Notes: generated from the sequence alone by a model not told the origin. Positions 24,562 to 34,747 are shown, counted from the first letter of the stretch. The stretch is DNA of 51,915 nt from Bacteroidales bacterium (GCA_031275285.1 JAISOY010000170.1:1-51915); one strand, 5' to 3'. Numbers and translations: made by a program.

Positions 24562-26703
24562 ATGAAGGAATCACATATTTTAGTTATTTCAAAAGAATTA
24601 GGATTACAGGAAAATCAGGTACGTAATACGCTGGAATTACTGGCAGACGGAGCGACAGTCCCATTTATCAGCCGTTACCGTAAAGAGGCTACCGGAAGCC
24701 TTGATGAAGTCCAGATCGCAGCGATCAAGTCCCGTTATGAAAAGTTGCTGGAGACCGACAAACGCCGGGAAGCGATCCTCCGGTCGATTGAGGAACAGGG
24801 TAAACTTACCGGCGAATTGAAATCAAAGATAGAAGCGGCTGAAAGCCTTTCGGAACTTGAAGACCTCTACCTTCCTTATAAACCCAAGCGGAAAACCCGC
24901 GCTTCCATTGCCCGGGAGCACGGACTGGAACCTTTGGCCCTCCGGTTGATGAAACAGACGGATAATGATGTGGAAGCCATTGCGCAGAAATTCCTGAATG
25001 ACCAGGTGGAAACTGTTGAAGATGCATTGCAAGGGGCCCGGGATATCATTGCGGAACAAATGAACGAAAATATTCATGCCCGTGATGCTATCCGTAAATT
25101 ATTTTCCAGGGATGCCGTCATTTATTCCAAAGTGATCAAGAACAAGGAGAGCGATGGAGAAAAATACCGTGATTATTTTGATTTTTCCGAACCTTTGCGC
25201 CGTTGTCCGTCACACCGTTTGCTGGCCATGCTGAGAGGTAAGGATGAGGCTTTTCTCCGGATCAGTATAGAACCTGATGAAGAAAAAGCATTGGATATCC
25301 TGAATAAAATATTTGTAAAAGGCCGGACAGAAGCGTCTGATGAAGTAAAAGACGCTGTAAAAGACGGATATAAACGGTTGCTCTGCCCCTCTATTGAAAC
25401 GGAGTTTGAGGCCCTGGCCAAAGAAAAAGCGGATGATGAATCCATCACTGTTTTTGCGGATAACCTACGTCAGTTGTTGCTGGCTTCCCCATTGGGACAA
25501 AAGAATGTTCTGGCCATCGATCCCGGATTCCGTACAGGATGTAAGGTCGTTTGCCTGGATGCCCAGGGTAACTTATTACACAACGAAACCATATATCCTC
25601 ACCAGCCACAGAGTGAGATCGTTGCTGCCAAACGGAAGATCATGTCTCTGGTTGGTGCTTATAAGATCGAAGCCATCGCTATCGGTAACGGTACTGCCGG
25701 ACGTGAAACCGAACGTTTTATCCAGAGTATGGCTTTTGACCGTAACATACAGGTCTTTATCGTCAATGAAAGCGGGGCGTCTATCTATTCCGCTTCGGCT
25801 GTAGCCAGGGAAGAATTTCCCGAATACGATGTAACCGTGCGTGGAGCCGTGTCCATTGGCCGTCGTTTGATGGACCCGTTGGCCGAATTGGTAAAAATCG
25901 ATCCGAAATCGATCGGGGTGGGGCAGTACCAACATGATGTGGACCAGAATAAACTCAAAAAAAGTCTGGATACGGTCGTGGAAAGTTGTGTCAACCTGGT
26001 AGGTGTGAATCTCAATACATCCAGTAAGCATTTATTGGTCTATGTATCCGGATTAGGGCCACAACTGGCACAGAATATCATCAATTACCGGAAGGAAAAC
26101 GGACCGTTCCCATCCAGAAAGGCATTAAAAAAGGTAGCCAGAATGGGCGATAAGGCATTTGAGCAATGTGCCGGATTCCTCCGTATTCCCCAAGCAGAGA
26201 ATCCGCTGGACAATAGTGCCGTCCATCCGGAAAGTTATCATATCGTTGAACAAATGGCAAAAGACCTGAACACTTCGGTCCATGAATTGTTAAAAGAAGA
26301 GCACCTTAGGAAACAGATACGTCCGGAGAAATATATCTCAGATACCGTAGGATTACCTACCCTGAACGATATCATGAAAGAATTGGCCAAACCCGGTCTC
26401 GATCCCCGGTCACAGGCAAAAGTATTTGAATTTGCACAGGACGTACATCGTCTTGAAGACCTGAAACCCGGCATGATATTGCCCGGGATTGTCACCAACA
26501 TTACCAATTTCGGATGCTTTGTCGATGTTGGTGTAAAACAGGACGGTCTGGTGCATATTTCCCAGTTGGCGGATAAATATGTATCACACCCGTCGGAAGT
26601 GGTGAAGCTAAATCAACAGGTAAAGGTAAAAGTGCTGGATGTTGATATGTCGCGCAGTAGAATCGCATTCACCATGAAACTGGGTAAAGAACAGGCAGGA
26701 TAA
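24562..26703 (+). CDS. tex: Tex family RNA-binding transcription accessory protein
   Basis: Tex, a large S1-domain protein linked to transcription and RNA metabolism in bacteria, here 713 residues. The start is the ATG of MKESHILVISKELGLQ; the TTG eight codons earlier adds nothing recognisable. In order: an N-terminal helical region with FISRYRKEATGSLDEVQ, a YqgF/RNase H-like domain (VLAIDPGFRTGCKVVCLD near 316), a helix-hairpin-helix region (IINYRKENGPFPSRKALKKV near 504), and a C-terminal S1 domain (GMILPGIVTNITNFGCFVDVG to IAFTMK, about 640-705). All parts are present. The promoter has a slightly short -7 box (TATTTTG, ending 24540). Confidence 0.96.
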   Translation: MKESHILVISKELGLQENQVRNTLELLADGATVPFISRYRKEATGSLDEVQIAAIKSRYEKLLETDKRREAILRSIEEQGKLTGELKSKIEAAESLSELEDLYLPYKPKRKTRASIAREHGLEPLALRLMKQTDNDVEAIAQKFLNDQVETVEDALQGARDIIAEQMNENIHARDAIRKLFSRDAVIYSKVIKNKESDGEKYRDYFDFSEPLRRCPSHRLLAMLRGKDEAFLRISIEPDEEKALDILNKIFVKGRTEASDEVKDAVKDGYKRLLCPSIETEFEALAKEKADDESITVFADNLRQLLLASPLGQKNVLAIDPGFRTGCKVVCLDAQGNLLHNETIYPHQPQSEIVAAKRKIMSLVGAYKIEAIAIGNGTAGRETERFIQSMAFDRNIQVFIVNESGASIYSASAVAREEFPEYDVTVRGAVSIGRRLMDPLAELVKIDPKSIGVGQYQHDVDQNKLKKSLDTVVESCVNLVGVNLNTSSKHLLVYVSGLGPQLAQNIINYRKENGPFPSRKALKKVARMGDKAFEQCAGFLRIPQAENPLDNSAVHPESYHIVEQMAKDLNTSVHELLKEEHLRKQIRPEKYISDTVGLPTLNDIMKELAKPGLDPRSQAKVFEFAQDVHRLEDLKPGMILPGIVTNITNFGCFVDVGVKQDGLVHISQLADKYVSHPSEVVKLNQQVKVKVLDVDMSRSRIAFTMKLGKEQAG

Positions 26704-26763
26704 TATTGCCTCAATTTAATGTATTTTTGAGCTCACCTAAATATCGATTAAAGATTGAACCAT

Positions 26764-28005
26764 ATGGATTATTCTATTATTTTTTCCAAAGTTAAACAGG
26801 CTTCCCGTTCTTTTCAGGAATCTGATAAAGTCAACGACTTATTGGTATATCTTGCAGATTTGCTGGAGAAAAATGTACAGGATTTATTGGATGCCAACCA
26901 GAAGGACCTGGATAAAATGGAAAAAACCGATCCTAAATATGACCGGTTAAAACTTACGGACAGACGCATCACGGATATTGCCGGCGACATGCGGAATGTT
27001 GCCCTGTTACCTTCACCCCTGAACCGGATACTTGAAGAAACAATAAGACCTAATGGTTTACAGATTCAGAAAATATCAGTACCCATTGGTGTGATCGGGA
27101 TCATCTATGAGGCGCGCCCGAATGTTACCTGTGATGTTTTTTCATTATGCATTAAATCCGGCAATGCCTGCATTCTGAAAGGAGGCAGTGATGCCCAGAA
27201 TTCTAATGAAGCGATTGTTACGCTGATACATCAGGCATTGGATCATTTTAACATCAGCCCTGATATGATCGCCTTGTTACCTCCTGAACGTGATGCGACC
27301 TTTGCATTATTAAATGCCCGGGGATCGGTGGATATTGTCATACCAAGAGGCAGCCAGGGACTGATTGATTTTGTTTGTGAAAATGCCAAAGTGCCGGTCA
27401 TAGAAACAGGTGCAGGGATCGTACATACGTATTTTGACAAAACGGGTAACCGCGACAAAGGTTCTGCCATCATCAACAATGCAAAGACCCGGAGGGTGAG
27501 CGTATGTAATGCTTTGGATTGTCTGATCATACATAGTAAAAAACTGACCGATCTGCCATATTTACTGAACCCATTGGCAGATGCACATGTCATGATCTAC
27601 GCGGATGAACGATCTTACCAGATGTTAAAAGGACGTTATCCTGCTGATTTATTGCACCCTGCCGATGAAAATTCGTTCGGAACGGAGTTTCTTGATTATA
27701 AAATGTCCGTAAAGACAGTCGATAATATTGAAGAAGCGCTTGAGCATATCGAACGTTACAGTTCCAGGCATAGTGAAGCCATCATCAGTGAGGATGCCCA
27801 GAATATTGAACTTTTCCTGAACCGGGTAGATGCGGCGGCTGTATACAATAATGTTTCTACCGCTTTTACAGACGGAGCCCAATTCGGGATGGGAGCGGAG
27901 ATCGGGATCAGTACACAAAAGCTCCACGCACGCGGACCCATGGGATTGAAAGAACTAACCAGTTATAAATGGGTAGTCAGAGGAAACGGACAGATAAGAT
28001 CATGA
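26764..28005 (+). CDS. proA: Glutamate-5-semialdehyde dehydrogenase (gamma-glutamyl phosphate reductase)
   Basis: ProA reduces gamma-glutamyl phosphate to glutamate-5-semialdehyde with NADPH, the second step of proline synthesis. The 413-residue product has the aldehyde dehydrogenase fold, with the NADP-binding region [19 protein letters not shown] (about 107-125), [13 protein letters not shown], the stretch [12 protein letters not shown], and the catalytic cysteine at about C248 in [12 protein letters not shown]. The C-terminal [15 protein letters not shown] is the family end. The ATG at 26764 is preferred to the TTG three codons earlier. proB is not in the window, so proline genes are split or proB lies elsewhere. 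A conserved ~90-bp element follows the stop. Confidence 0.97.
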   Translation: MDYSIIFSKVKQASRSFQESDKVNDLLVYLADLLEKNVQDLLDANQKDLDKMEKTDPKYDRLKLTDRRITDIAGDMRNVALLPSPLNRILEETIRPNGLQIQKISVPIGVIGIIYEARPNVTCDVFSLCIKSGNACILKGGSDAQNSNEAIVTLIHQALDHFNISPDMIALLPPERDATFALLNARGSVDIVIPRGSQGLIDFVCENAKVPVIETGAGIVHTYFDKTGNRDKGSAIINNAKTRRVSVCNALDCLIIHSKKLTDLPYLLNPLADAHVMIYADERSYQMLKGRYPADLLHPADENSFGTEFLDYKMSVKTVDNIEEALEHIERYSSRHSEAIISEDAQNIELFLNRVDAAAVYNNVSTAFTDGAQFGMGAEIGISTQKLHARGPMGLKELTSYKWVVRGNGQIRS

Positions 28006-28030
28006 TGCCGATGATCTGCTTCATATTATA

Positions 28031-28123
28031 AGTAATATAAAAAATTTAATGTCATATTTGCTGGGTGTAATCCCTTTGATCAATGTGACTTAAGGAAAAC
28101 AATAAATAGCACTGAGTGCTTAA
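28031..28123 (+). repeat. Conserved ~90-bp intergenic element, copy B
   Basis: Starts AGTAATATAAAAAATTTAAT, then GTCA, 12 bases, GTAATC, 12 bases ending TCAAT, GTGACTTAA, and ATAAATAGCACTGAGTGCT followed by TAA. The perfect palindrome AGCACT-G-AGTGCT ends 14 bases before the UbiA ATG. Copies B and C share 20 of the first 23 bases. Confidence 0.8.
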
Positions 28124-28134
28124 AATCCAGTCTC

Positions 28135-29223
28135 ATGCGTCCTTTTCTTACTTTAATCCGTCTTCCTAACTTGTTGATCATCGCATTCACGGAATATATG
28201 ATGCGGTATGCTGTTGTACAGCCTTTGATCCGGCAGTACGGATTTGAATTCCAATTGAGTGATTTTACTTTTTTTTGTCTTGTTGTAGCTACTATATGTA
28301 CTGCTGCAGCCGGATATGCCATTAACGATTATTTTGATGTGAAAACGGACATGATTAACCGTCCTGACAAAGTAATCGTGGGAAAAAGTATCAACAGGAG
28401 AAGGGTGATGATGATCCACATTATCTTTTGTATAGCCGGTATTGTATTGGGTGGCTATGTTACATGGCGGGCAGGAGTTCCCCAATTAGTGATCTTGTTT
28501 ATCGTTGTTGCCGGAATGCTTTGGTTATATTCGTTTATTTACAAACGGCAATTCCTGATCGGTAATTTGATCGTTTCATTGTTTACATCGTTGGTGCCGA
28601 TGATGGTGCTATTGGATATTCCTTCGCTGAATCGTGTTTATCGTCAGGAATTATTAGATGCCGGTACCAATCTGAACATGGTTATTTTCTGGATATTCGG
28701 ATTTTCTATTTTTGCATTTCTGAGTACGCTATCCCGGGAGATTGTCAAGGATACGGAGGATTTCGAAGGCGACAAAGCGTATGGTTGCCGCTCTGTTTCC
28801 ATTGTGTTGGGAACATCTGCTACCAAATGGATCATTATCTCTATCAATATGGTGATGGTGGTTACGCTCGGATATGTTTTCTGGAAATTCCTAAGATACG
28901 ATCCAGATGGTACTTTTAATTATTTATCCTTTTTTTACCTGCTTGTACTTATCATTTTCCCCCTTCTCTGGGTAAACCGGAACGTATGCAAAGCCAATGA
29001 CAGTAATGATTACCGGAAAATCAGCAATTGGATGAAATGGATCATGCTGGCGGGAATATTATACAGTATACCTGGTGTATTGTGTCAACAGGCCAATACT
29101 CATCATACCCGTGCCACATCCGGAATTTCCGTACCTAATGATAAACAGGGATATAATCGTACTCCGGCGAATCTATATGATATCGACCAACCTGGTTCTG
29201 TAAGTAGCGTTATTGGAATCTGA
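28135..29223 (+). CDS. UbiA family prenyltransferase with C-terminal extension
   Basis: A 362-residue integral membrane prenyltransferase. Both Mg-diphosphate motifs are intact: NDYFDVKTD (about 64-72) and DTEDFEGDKAYG (about 204-215). About nine hydrophobic segments span residues 5-320. Family members transfer polyprenyl chains to ring or glycerol acceptors; Bacteroidales copies near proA are often labelled geranylgeranylglycerol-phosphate transferase-like, but the acceptor cannot be read. The last ~45 residues (after LCQQ, containing HHTRATSGISVPND) are hydrophilic and unlike the usual family end. The ATG is placed right after the conserved ~90-bp element, leaving almost no leader of its own. 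Confidence 0.88.
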   Translation: MRPFLTLIRLPNLLIIAFTEYMMRYAVVQPLIRQYGFEFQLSDFTFFCLVVATICTAAAGYAINDYFDVKTDMINRPDKVIVGKSINRRRVMMIHIIFCIAGIVLGGYVTWRAGVPQLVILFIVVAGMLWLYSFIYKRQFLIGNLIVSLFTSLVPMMVLLDIPSLNRVYRQELLDAGTNLNMVIFWIFGFSIFAFLSTLSREIVKDTEDFEGDKAYGCRSVSIVLGTSATKWIIISINMVMVVTLGYVFWKFLRYDPDGTFNYLSFFYLLVLIIFPLLWVNRNVCKANDSNDYRKISNWMKWIMLAGILYSIPGVLCQQANTHHTRATSGISVPNDKQGYNRTPANLYDIDQPGSVSSVIGI

Positions 29224-29525
29224 AATATCTGGTAAAACCAGCAATTAAAGCCAGGGAGGATATTTCATTCATGAAACATGTGATCATGGTGAAAATATGG
29301 AAGACTGCTTGAAAATCCAGTGAAAGGAGGAGAAAATATCCTTTTGAAAATCAATCATTAAAAATCATATCCTCGAATAACTACTGATATACCGGCCTTT
29401 GATCCGGAATGGGGATTTATCATTTTGTGAAATCAATAATATATATACATTGCCGCATAATTATATTGATTATACCAATTTTTAATTTCCCATTGTCAGT
29501 TTTCAATTATTTAAATATCAGCATT
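29224..29525. other. Spacer before the M60-like lipoprotein gene
   Basis: About 300 bases with no gene, strong hairpin or recognisable repeat. It must contain the promoter of the downstream gene, but no perfect TAnnTTTG box was found. Confidence 0.4.
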
Positions 29526-32393
29526 ATGAGAAATGTAATAAAAAAAATACTGGGACTTTTCCTGTTATCTGTGCTTCTTTCATCTACCCAATGTTCAAAA
29601 ACCAACGAAGATCGTCCGCCGGTTCTTGAAGTGGAACCAACTGCTGTTTCTTTTGTGCAAAAAGGTGAAACAAAAACCGTGGTTATTGTTGCCAATAATG
29701 AATGGTCTGCCGGTATTCCCAACGAAGCGAAAGAATGGCTATCATCATCCGGATCGGATAATTTATTATCAATAACCGCCAGGGAGCATACAGGGGATGA
29801 TATCCGGAAAACAACAGTTACCATTACTTCGGGAGGCCTTTCCGAAAACGTAGATATCACGCAGTTCGGGCTTGCTGCCGGGATTATTCCTTCTATATCT
29901 GTGCTTCAAATGGATTATGAAAAAAATACTTATGAATTGTTGGTCTCCAGCAATGTAGCCTACAAAGTAGTGATCGATGATGATGTTGATTGGCTGAAGG
30001 AAGTGAATGTTCCTGATAGAAAAACTTCTGGCCTCACGGACAAAACTCATTATTTCGAATGTACCCCTAATTATACCGGAGCATTACGTGAAACAACCAT
30101 TGATTTTATTCAAACCGATGGGGAAATAACGGCCACGGTAAAGGTACAGCAAAAATCTTACGGTTCGGAACCGGATCCATCATTACAAGGTGATATCAAA
30201 ATACCTGTGAAGAATGCGTGGGCCAGCTCAGCACATGGACAGGATCCGGTAACGAAGGCCATTGATGGCGATATGGAAACGATATGGCATTCTACATGGG
30301 GTACTTCGACATGGCCTATTACTGCCGTATTTTATTTTGAAAATGCAGGTGAGATGGACTACCTGATTTATTATCCACGCTCTGACGGCGGCTCTAATGG
30401 AAATTTCAAAGAATTTAACCTGTATATATCCTATAAAGAAAATCCGAACCGTGATGCAGCAGCAGATTGGGAACTTTACGGACAATATGACTTTTCCGGA
30501 AGTGCTTCACCAACAGACATTACTTTTAGCCCTGCATTGGAAAATCCGACAGCTATTAAATTTGAAGTACTTTCGGGTACGGGTGACAATGAAAACGGCT
30601 TTGCCAGTTGTGCGGAAATGGAATTCTACAGGAACAACCCGTTAAGTCTTGACCTGAGCCATATTTTTACGGATCATCTTTTTTCCGGAATAAAACCGGG
30701 AATAACAGAGTCAGATATATTAAATGATTCCGAGATACCGCCTTTTTTCAAAAACCTAGCGCTTCAGTTATTAGCCGGGAACTATTCTCCGTTCCGTATC
30801 CAGGATTACGAAGCCTATCGTCCGGTTGCCGATCTGGCCAAAGAATTTAAAACCAGTGAATACAATAAATATGAAAATCCGACAGGTATATGGATGGAAG
30901 AGGGGAAAGAGATGTATGTATTTGTTGATGATACCCGGGGAGAGAAAGTCAGCCTGATCTCGCGGAATTGGACTACCGACCAGACAGGGAATTATCTGCT
31001 GAAGACGGGGATGAACCAGATCAAACCTACTTCCACTGGACAAGCCTATATCAGTTATTTTACCGGGAATTATAAAACTGCTTTACCCGTCAAAATACAT
31101 ATTGCCGGAGGGAAGATCAACGGTTATTTCGACCGTAACAAACATACCGCTGAAGAATGGCAGGTCATACTGAATGACGCGGCAGGTGACCACCTCGATA
31201 TCGTGGGTAATTATACCAATTGTGTATTTCATATTCCTTCATTGAAAACCAATTGTCCGAGGGATGGGATGAGGCTGATCCAATTATATGACGAGATCAT
31301 AGAAATAGAGTTCGAACAAATGGGATTATTCAAGTACCAGAAAGTTCCCAAAAATCATATGCTCGGAAGAAATATGCCCAGCGGTTACATGCATGCAGAC
31401 GGATTGGGAGCGGCATTTCACAACAATACCATGAACAGTGTCGGAAATCCGGATGTTATTGTAACCGGAGATAATAGTTGGGGTATTGCGCATGAATATG
31501 GCCATGTAAACCAGATAAGGCCGGGTTTGAAATGGGTCGGAACTGCCGAGTGTACCAATAATATCTATTCTTCTTATATCCAATACTTGTTGACATCAAA
31601 ATATGCAACCCTTCACCTGAGGCTGGAACATGAAAATTGCCTGGATATTGAAGGGGGAGAGAAGGTGATTGGAGGCAGATTCAATTCCCATCTTCATTAT
31701 GGAGTCCTCAAAGGTAATAACTGGTTGTTCCAGCAGGGTCAGGACGGAACAAGCGATCATTTTGTCAAACTGGTTCCGATGTGGCAGCTGAACCTGTATT
31801 TTAAAGTGGCAAAAGAAGCTCCATGGTACCGTCCTGACTGGTTTGGGGATATTTGTGAAGAAACACGCACTACAAATGATGCCGGCTTTACAAATGGTCA
31901 GCATCAGATCAATTTTATGAAACGTGCCTGTAAATATACGAAAACCGACCTGATTGATTTTTTTGAAAAAGCAGGTATGTTGAAGCCGATTGACGTGGAA
32001 ATTGATGATTATGGAAAACAAAACCTGAAAATTACCCAGGCCATGTGTGATGAAGTGGTGAAATATGTCCGTGACAACGGGTGGCAAAAACCGGATGGGA
32101 TCATCAATTATATTAGTGGCAATACCATTAAAATATATGAAAACAGATTACCGGTACAAGGTGTTATTAATCAGGGGATAAATGGTTCGGGTACATCACG
32201 GGTCGTCTCTCATCATACGTGGAAAAACGCCGTAGTTTATGAAACCTATGCCGGTGAAGAGGTGGTAAGGATCACAATGGCCGGAACAGGGACCACTGAT
32301 AATTCATCCACTAAAGTGCCTTATCCGGCCGGCGCAACGAAAATCGTGGCTGTAGCATGGGATGGAACCCGTACAACGGTGTATCAGCCTTAA
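29526..32393 (+). CDS. M60-like (enhancin/mucin-type) metallopeptidase lipoprotein with BACON and F5/8C domains
   Basis: A 955-residue surface lipoprotein. The start is the ATG of MRNVIKKILGLFLLSVLLSS; the longer reading adds 39 non-family residues. The lipobox is weak (SSTQC, acylated Cys near 23). In order: two BACON-like immunoglobulin modules (about 30-115 and 120-210), an F5/8 type C discoidin-like carbohydrate-binding domain (about 220-365), and a peptidase M60 domain with the zinc motif HEYGH at residues 656-660 and the third ligand Glu near 675 in GTAECTNN. M60 enzymes cut glycosylated mucin-type proteins, and BACON modules are common on gut Bacteroidota glycan proteins, so mucin or glycoprotein attack is likely (inference). 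It has no SusC/SusD neighbours. Confidence 0.9.
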   Translation: MRNVIKKILGLFLLSVLLSSTQCSKTNEDRPPVLEVEPTAVSFVQKGETKTVVIVANNEWSAGIPNEAKEWLSSSGSDNLLSITAREHTGDDIRKTTVTITSGGLSENVDITQFGLAAGIIPSISVLQMDYEKNTYELLVSSNVAYKVVIDDDVDWLKEVNVPDRKTSGLTDKTHYFECTPNYTGALRETTIDFIQTDGEITATVKVQQKSYGSEPDPSLQGDIKIPVKNAWASSAHGQDPVTKAIDGDMETIWHSTWGTSTWPITAVFYFENAGEMDYLIYYPRSDGGSNGNFKEFNLYISYKENPNRDAAADWELYGQYDFSGSASPTDITFSPALENPTAIKFEVLSGTGDNENGFASCAEMEFYRNNPLSLDLSHIFTDHLFSGIKPGITESDILNDSEIPPFFKNLALQLLAGNYSPFRIQDYEAYRPVADLAKEFKTSEYNKYENPTGIWMEEGKEMYVFVDDTRGEKVSLISRNWTTDQTGNYLLKTGMNQIKPTSTGQAYISYFTGNYKTALPVKIHIAGGKINGYFDRNKHTAEEWQVILNDAAGDHLDIVGNYTNCVFHIPSLKTNCPRDGMRLIQLYDEIIEIEFEQMGLFKYQKVPKNHMLGRNMPSGYMHADGLGAAFHNNTMNSVGNPDVIVTGDNSWGIAHEYGHVNQIRPGLKWVGTAECTNNIYSSYIQYLLTSKYATLHLRLEHENCLDIEGGEKVIGGRFNSHLHYGVLKGNNWLFQQGQDGTSDHFVKLVPMWQLNLYFKVAKEAPWYRPDWFGDICEETRTTNDAGFTNGQHQINFMKRACKYTKTDLIDFFEKAGMLKPIDVEIDDYGKQNLKITQAMCDEVVKYVRDNGWQKPDGIINYISGNTIKIYENRLPVQGVINQGINGSGTSRVVSHHTWKNAVVYETYAGEEVVRITMAGTGTTDNSSTKVPYPAGATKIVAVAWDGTRTTVYQP

Positions 32394-32589
32394 AACAAAT
32401 ACGGTCGCCATGGTGTGTTAGAATGTTATGTGAAAAATCCTGGCCTCATGCTGATCTGGAAGGGGGTAGCGTGAACTTTGAACTTTGAACCCGGAACATT
32501 GGACTTTTTCGGTCTGTCTTTATCATGAATACTATAAACTTGCTGTGATTGAGCACTGATCATATCAGGTAAGGAATATTTTTATGGAA

Positions 32590-32623
32590 TTTGTCTTTCA
32601 AAAATATAAAATGAATATCTTTG
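32590..32623 (+). promoter_or_regulatory. Promoter of the cbpA-cbpM unit
   Basis: TATCTTTG at 32616-32623 with TTTG at 32590-32593; the 22-base spacer is somewhat long. The leader would be about 55 bases. Confidence 0.6.
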
Positions 32624-32682
32624 TTTCAGCAACCTAAAATAAGGATGCATAACCAGAGATGAATGTGTCATAATTTTATACT

Positions 32683-33588
32683 ATGGCTTTTATAGATTAT
32701 TACAAGGTATTGGGTCTCGATAAAAATGCTTCGGAAAGCGATATAAAGAAGGCATACAGGAAACTGGCCAGAAAGCACCATCCGGACATGAACCCCAATG
32801 ATCCGGAAGCGGATAAAAAATTTCAGGCCATTAATGAGGCGAATGAAGTATTAAGTGATCCTGAAAAAAGGAAAAAGTACGACCAGTATGGAGAGAACTG
32901 GAAACATGCTGACCAGTATGAGGAAGCACGTCGCCAGCAGTCTTATTCCCAGCCGGGTGGGGGAGGAGATTTTTGGTCTACCGGGGATTTTTCAGGAATG
33001 GGTGCCGACGGATTTTCCGATTTCTTTGAGTCTTTGTTTGGAAACAGGGGATCCGGTAGAAGCAGTCACCGGAGTAACTCTTTCAGGGGGCAGGATTATA
33101 ATGCCGAATTGCATCTGGCTTTCCGGGATGCAGCAACTACCCATAAGCAGACATTGGAAGTGAACGGTAGAAAAATACGTATTACCGTGCCTGCCGGGAT
33201 TACCAACGGGCAGGTCATCAGGTTGGCCGGGCAGGGAGCTCCGGGCGCCAATGGCGGACAGGCAGGAGACCTCTATATAACGTTTGTGATTGCAGAAGAT
33301 CGGGAATTTAAGCGGGCCGGGGACGACTTGTATGTAGATGCGCCGCTTGACCTTTATACTGCGGTGCTGGGAGGGGAACAGACGGTGGATACCCTGCAGG
33401 GAAAAGTGAAAGTGAAGGTGAAGCCTGAAACCCAGAACGGAACAAAGGTACGGCTTAAAGGGAAAGGGTTTCCTGTATACAGGAAAGAAGGACAATTCGG
33501 GGATCTGATTGTCACTTTTTCTATCAAAATCCCGACAGGATTGACCGACAAACAGAAAGAACTCTTTGCCCAATTATCCAAGTCTTAA
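32683..33588 (+). CDS. cbpA: DnaJ-like co-chaperone CbpA
   Basis: A 301-residue type II J-protein that stimulates DnaK. The J domain (1-66) has the HPD motif at 33-35 (KHHPDMNP). A glycine/serine/phenylalanine-rich linker (about 88-125) follows, then two beta-sandwich client-binding domains (about 130-295, with [13 protein letters not shown] and [12 protein letters not shown]). There is no zinc-finger region, so it is CbpA rather than DnaJ. It is followed after 18 bases by a CbpM-like modulator, the same pairing as cbpA-cbpM in other bacteria. The dnaK gene is not in the window. Confidence 0.93.
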   Translation: MAFIDYYKVLGLDKNASESDIKKAYRKLARKHHPDMNPNDPEADKKFQAINEANEVLSDPEKRKKYDQYGENWKHADQYEEARRQQSYSQPGGGGDFWSTGDFSGMGADGFSDFFESLFGNRGSGRSSHRSNSFRGQDYNAELHLAFRDAATTHKQTLEVNGRKIRITVPAGITNGQVIRLAGQGAPGANGGQAGDLYITFVIAEDREFKRAGDDLYVDAPLDLYTAVLGGEQTVDTLQGKVKVKVKPETQNGTKVRLKGKGFPVYRKEGQFGDLIVTFSIKIPTGLTDKQKELFAQLSKS

Positions 33589-33606
33589 CAAAAACCTTCT
33601 TAAGTT

Positions 33607-33921
33607 ATGCAAACCGATTTAATCATAGCTAGTGAGTATTGTCAGGAGTTCCATGTGGAATCTTCTTTTATCGAGCTTCTTGCAGATGAAGGGCTCATCG
33701 AATTGCAGATCGTAGAAGGTGTGTCCTATATCCTGACAGATCAAATACCCGATCTGAACCGGTATGTTCGCTGGCATTACGACTTATCCATCAATATTGA
33801 AGGAATAGATACGATCAGGCATTTATTGCTGAAAATGGATGAAATGCAGCTGGAGATATCCCGGTTGAGACAACAACTGGCCTTGTTAGGTACTCCTGAT
33901 TCCAGAATAGAAAATTGGTAA
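33607..33921 (+). CDS. CbpM-like chaperone modulator
   Basis: A 104-residue protein with a MerR-like winged-helix N-terminus (IASEYCQEFHVESSFIELLADEGLIEL) and a C-terminal coiled coil (about 75-100, LLLKMDEMQLEISRLRQQL). Its position 18 bases after cbpA and its layout match CbpM, which binds the J domain of CbpA and blocks its co-chaperone action. It probably does not bind DNA. The TauE/SafE gene starts 23 bases later and may be on the same transcript. Confidence 0.85.
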   Translation: MQTDLIIASEYCQEFHVESSFIELLADEGLIELQIVEGVSYILTDQIPDLNRYVRWHYDLSINIEGIDTIRHLLLKMDEMQLEISRLRQQLALLGTPDSRIENW

Positions 33922-33944
33922 TTACCTGTATATTCCCGGTATAA

Positions 33945-34709
33945 TTGGATTTATTGGATTATCTTTTTCCCTATCAGTTCTCATTATGGCAATGGGGGGT
34001 AATCATATTTTGTGGATTGTGTATCGGCATGTCCAAGACAGGGATCAATGGACTGGGAACCGTTGTTGTTCCGGTATTGGCCCTGATATTTGGTGCAAGA
34101 CTTTCTACAGGGGTGTTGCTTCCAATGCTTTGTGCAGCGGACTTATTTGCTGTGATTTATTATCGGCGCAATGCGGAATGGAAATACATCATCCGGTTGC
34201 TTCCGTGGGCACTGGCCGGATTTGCCCTGGCTATATTTACAGACCACTTGATACCGGAAAAAGGGTTTAAAATACTTATCGGGATATGTATCCTTTCAGG
34301 GCTGGTGGTGATGCTTTGGAACGACCGTCATCGCAGAGATGCAGTGATCCCTTCGACCTGGTGGTTTACCGCTTTATTCGGAATAGCAGGAGGCTTTTCA
34401 ACCATGATTGGAAATGCAGCAGGGCCTATTATGTCTGTTTTTCTTCTTTCAGTACGGTTACCAAAAAAATCTTTTGTAGGAACAGCTGCCTGGTTTTTTT
34501 TAATTGTGAACTACCTGAAACTTCCTCTTCAGTATTTTGTTTGGCACAATATTTCCGCCGATAGTTTATTGTTTAACCTGACTGTCTTACCTTTTATTGC
34601 GGTGGGCGCCTGGATGGGAATTGTTTTCGTGAGAAAAATTTCAGAGAAAAATTACAGGTTAGTCGTGTATGTACTGACATTATTATCCACGTTGTTATTA
34701 TTTATATAG
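33945..34709 (+). CDS. TauE/SafE family permease
   Basis: A 254-residue inner membrane protein of the TauE/SafE (DUF81) family, which export sulfite, sulfoacetate or related organic anions. About eight hydrophobic segments are present, with the family signature GLCIGMSKTGINGLGTVVVP (about 22-41) and its second-half repeat GIAGGFSTMIGNAAGPIMSV (about 147-166). No ATG occurs before residue 29, inside the first repeat, so the TTG at 33945, which matches the usual family N-terminus, is the start. It follows CbpM closely. The substrate is not predictable and no sulfur genes flank it. Confidence 0.9.
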   Translation: MDLLDYLFPYQFSLWQWGVIIFCGLCIGMSKTGINGLGTVVVPVLALIFGARLSTGVLLPMLCAADLFAVIYYRRNAEWKYIIRLLPWALAGFALAIFTDHLIPEKGFKILIGICILSGLVVMLWNDRHRRDAVIPSTWWFTALFGIAGGFSTMIGNAAGPIMSVFLLSVRLPKKSFVGTAAWFFLIVNYLKLPLQYFVWHNISADSLLFNLTVLPFIAVGAWMGIVFVRKISEKNYRLVVYVLTLLSTLLLFI

Positions 34710-34747
34710 CAGCAACAGGAAAATAGGCGAATTCTTAAGATATTTTG

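Noticed and set aside
32394..32520. Direct repeat GAACTTTGAACTTTGAAC as a regulatory site
   Set aside because: A short, low-complexity triplet with no conserved position relative to the promoter at 32590.
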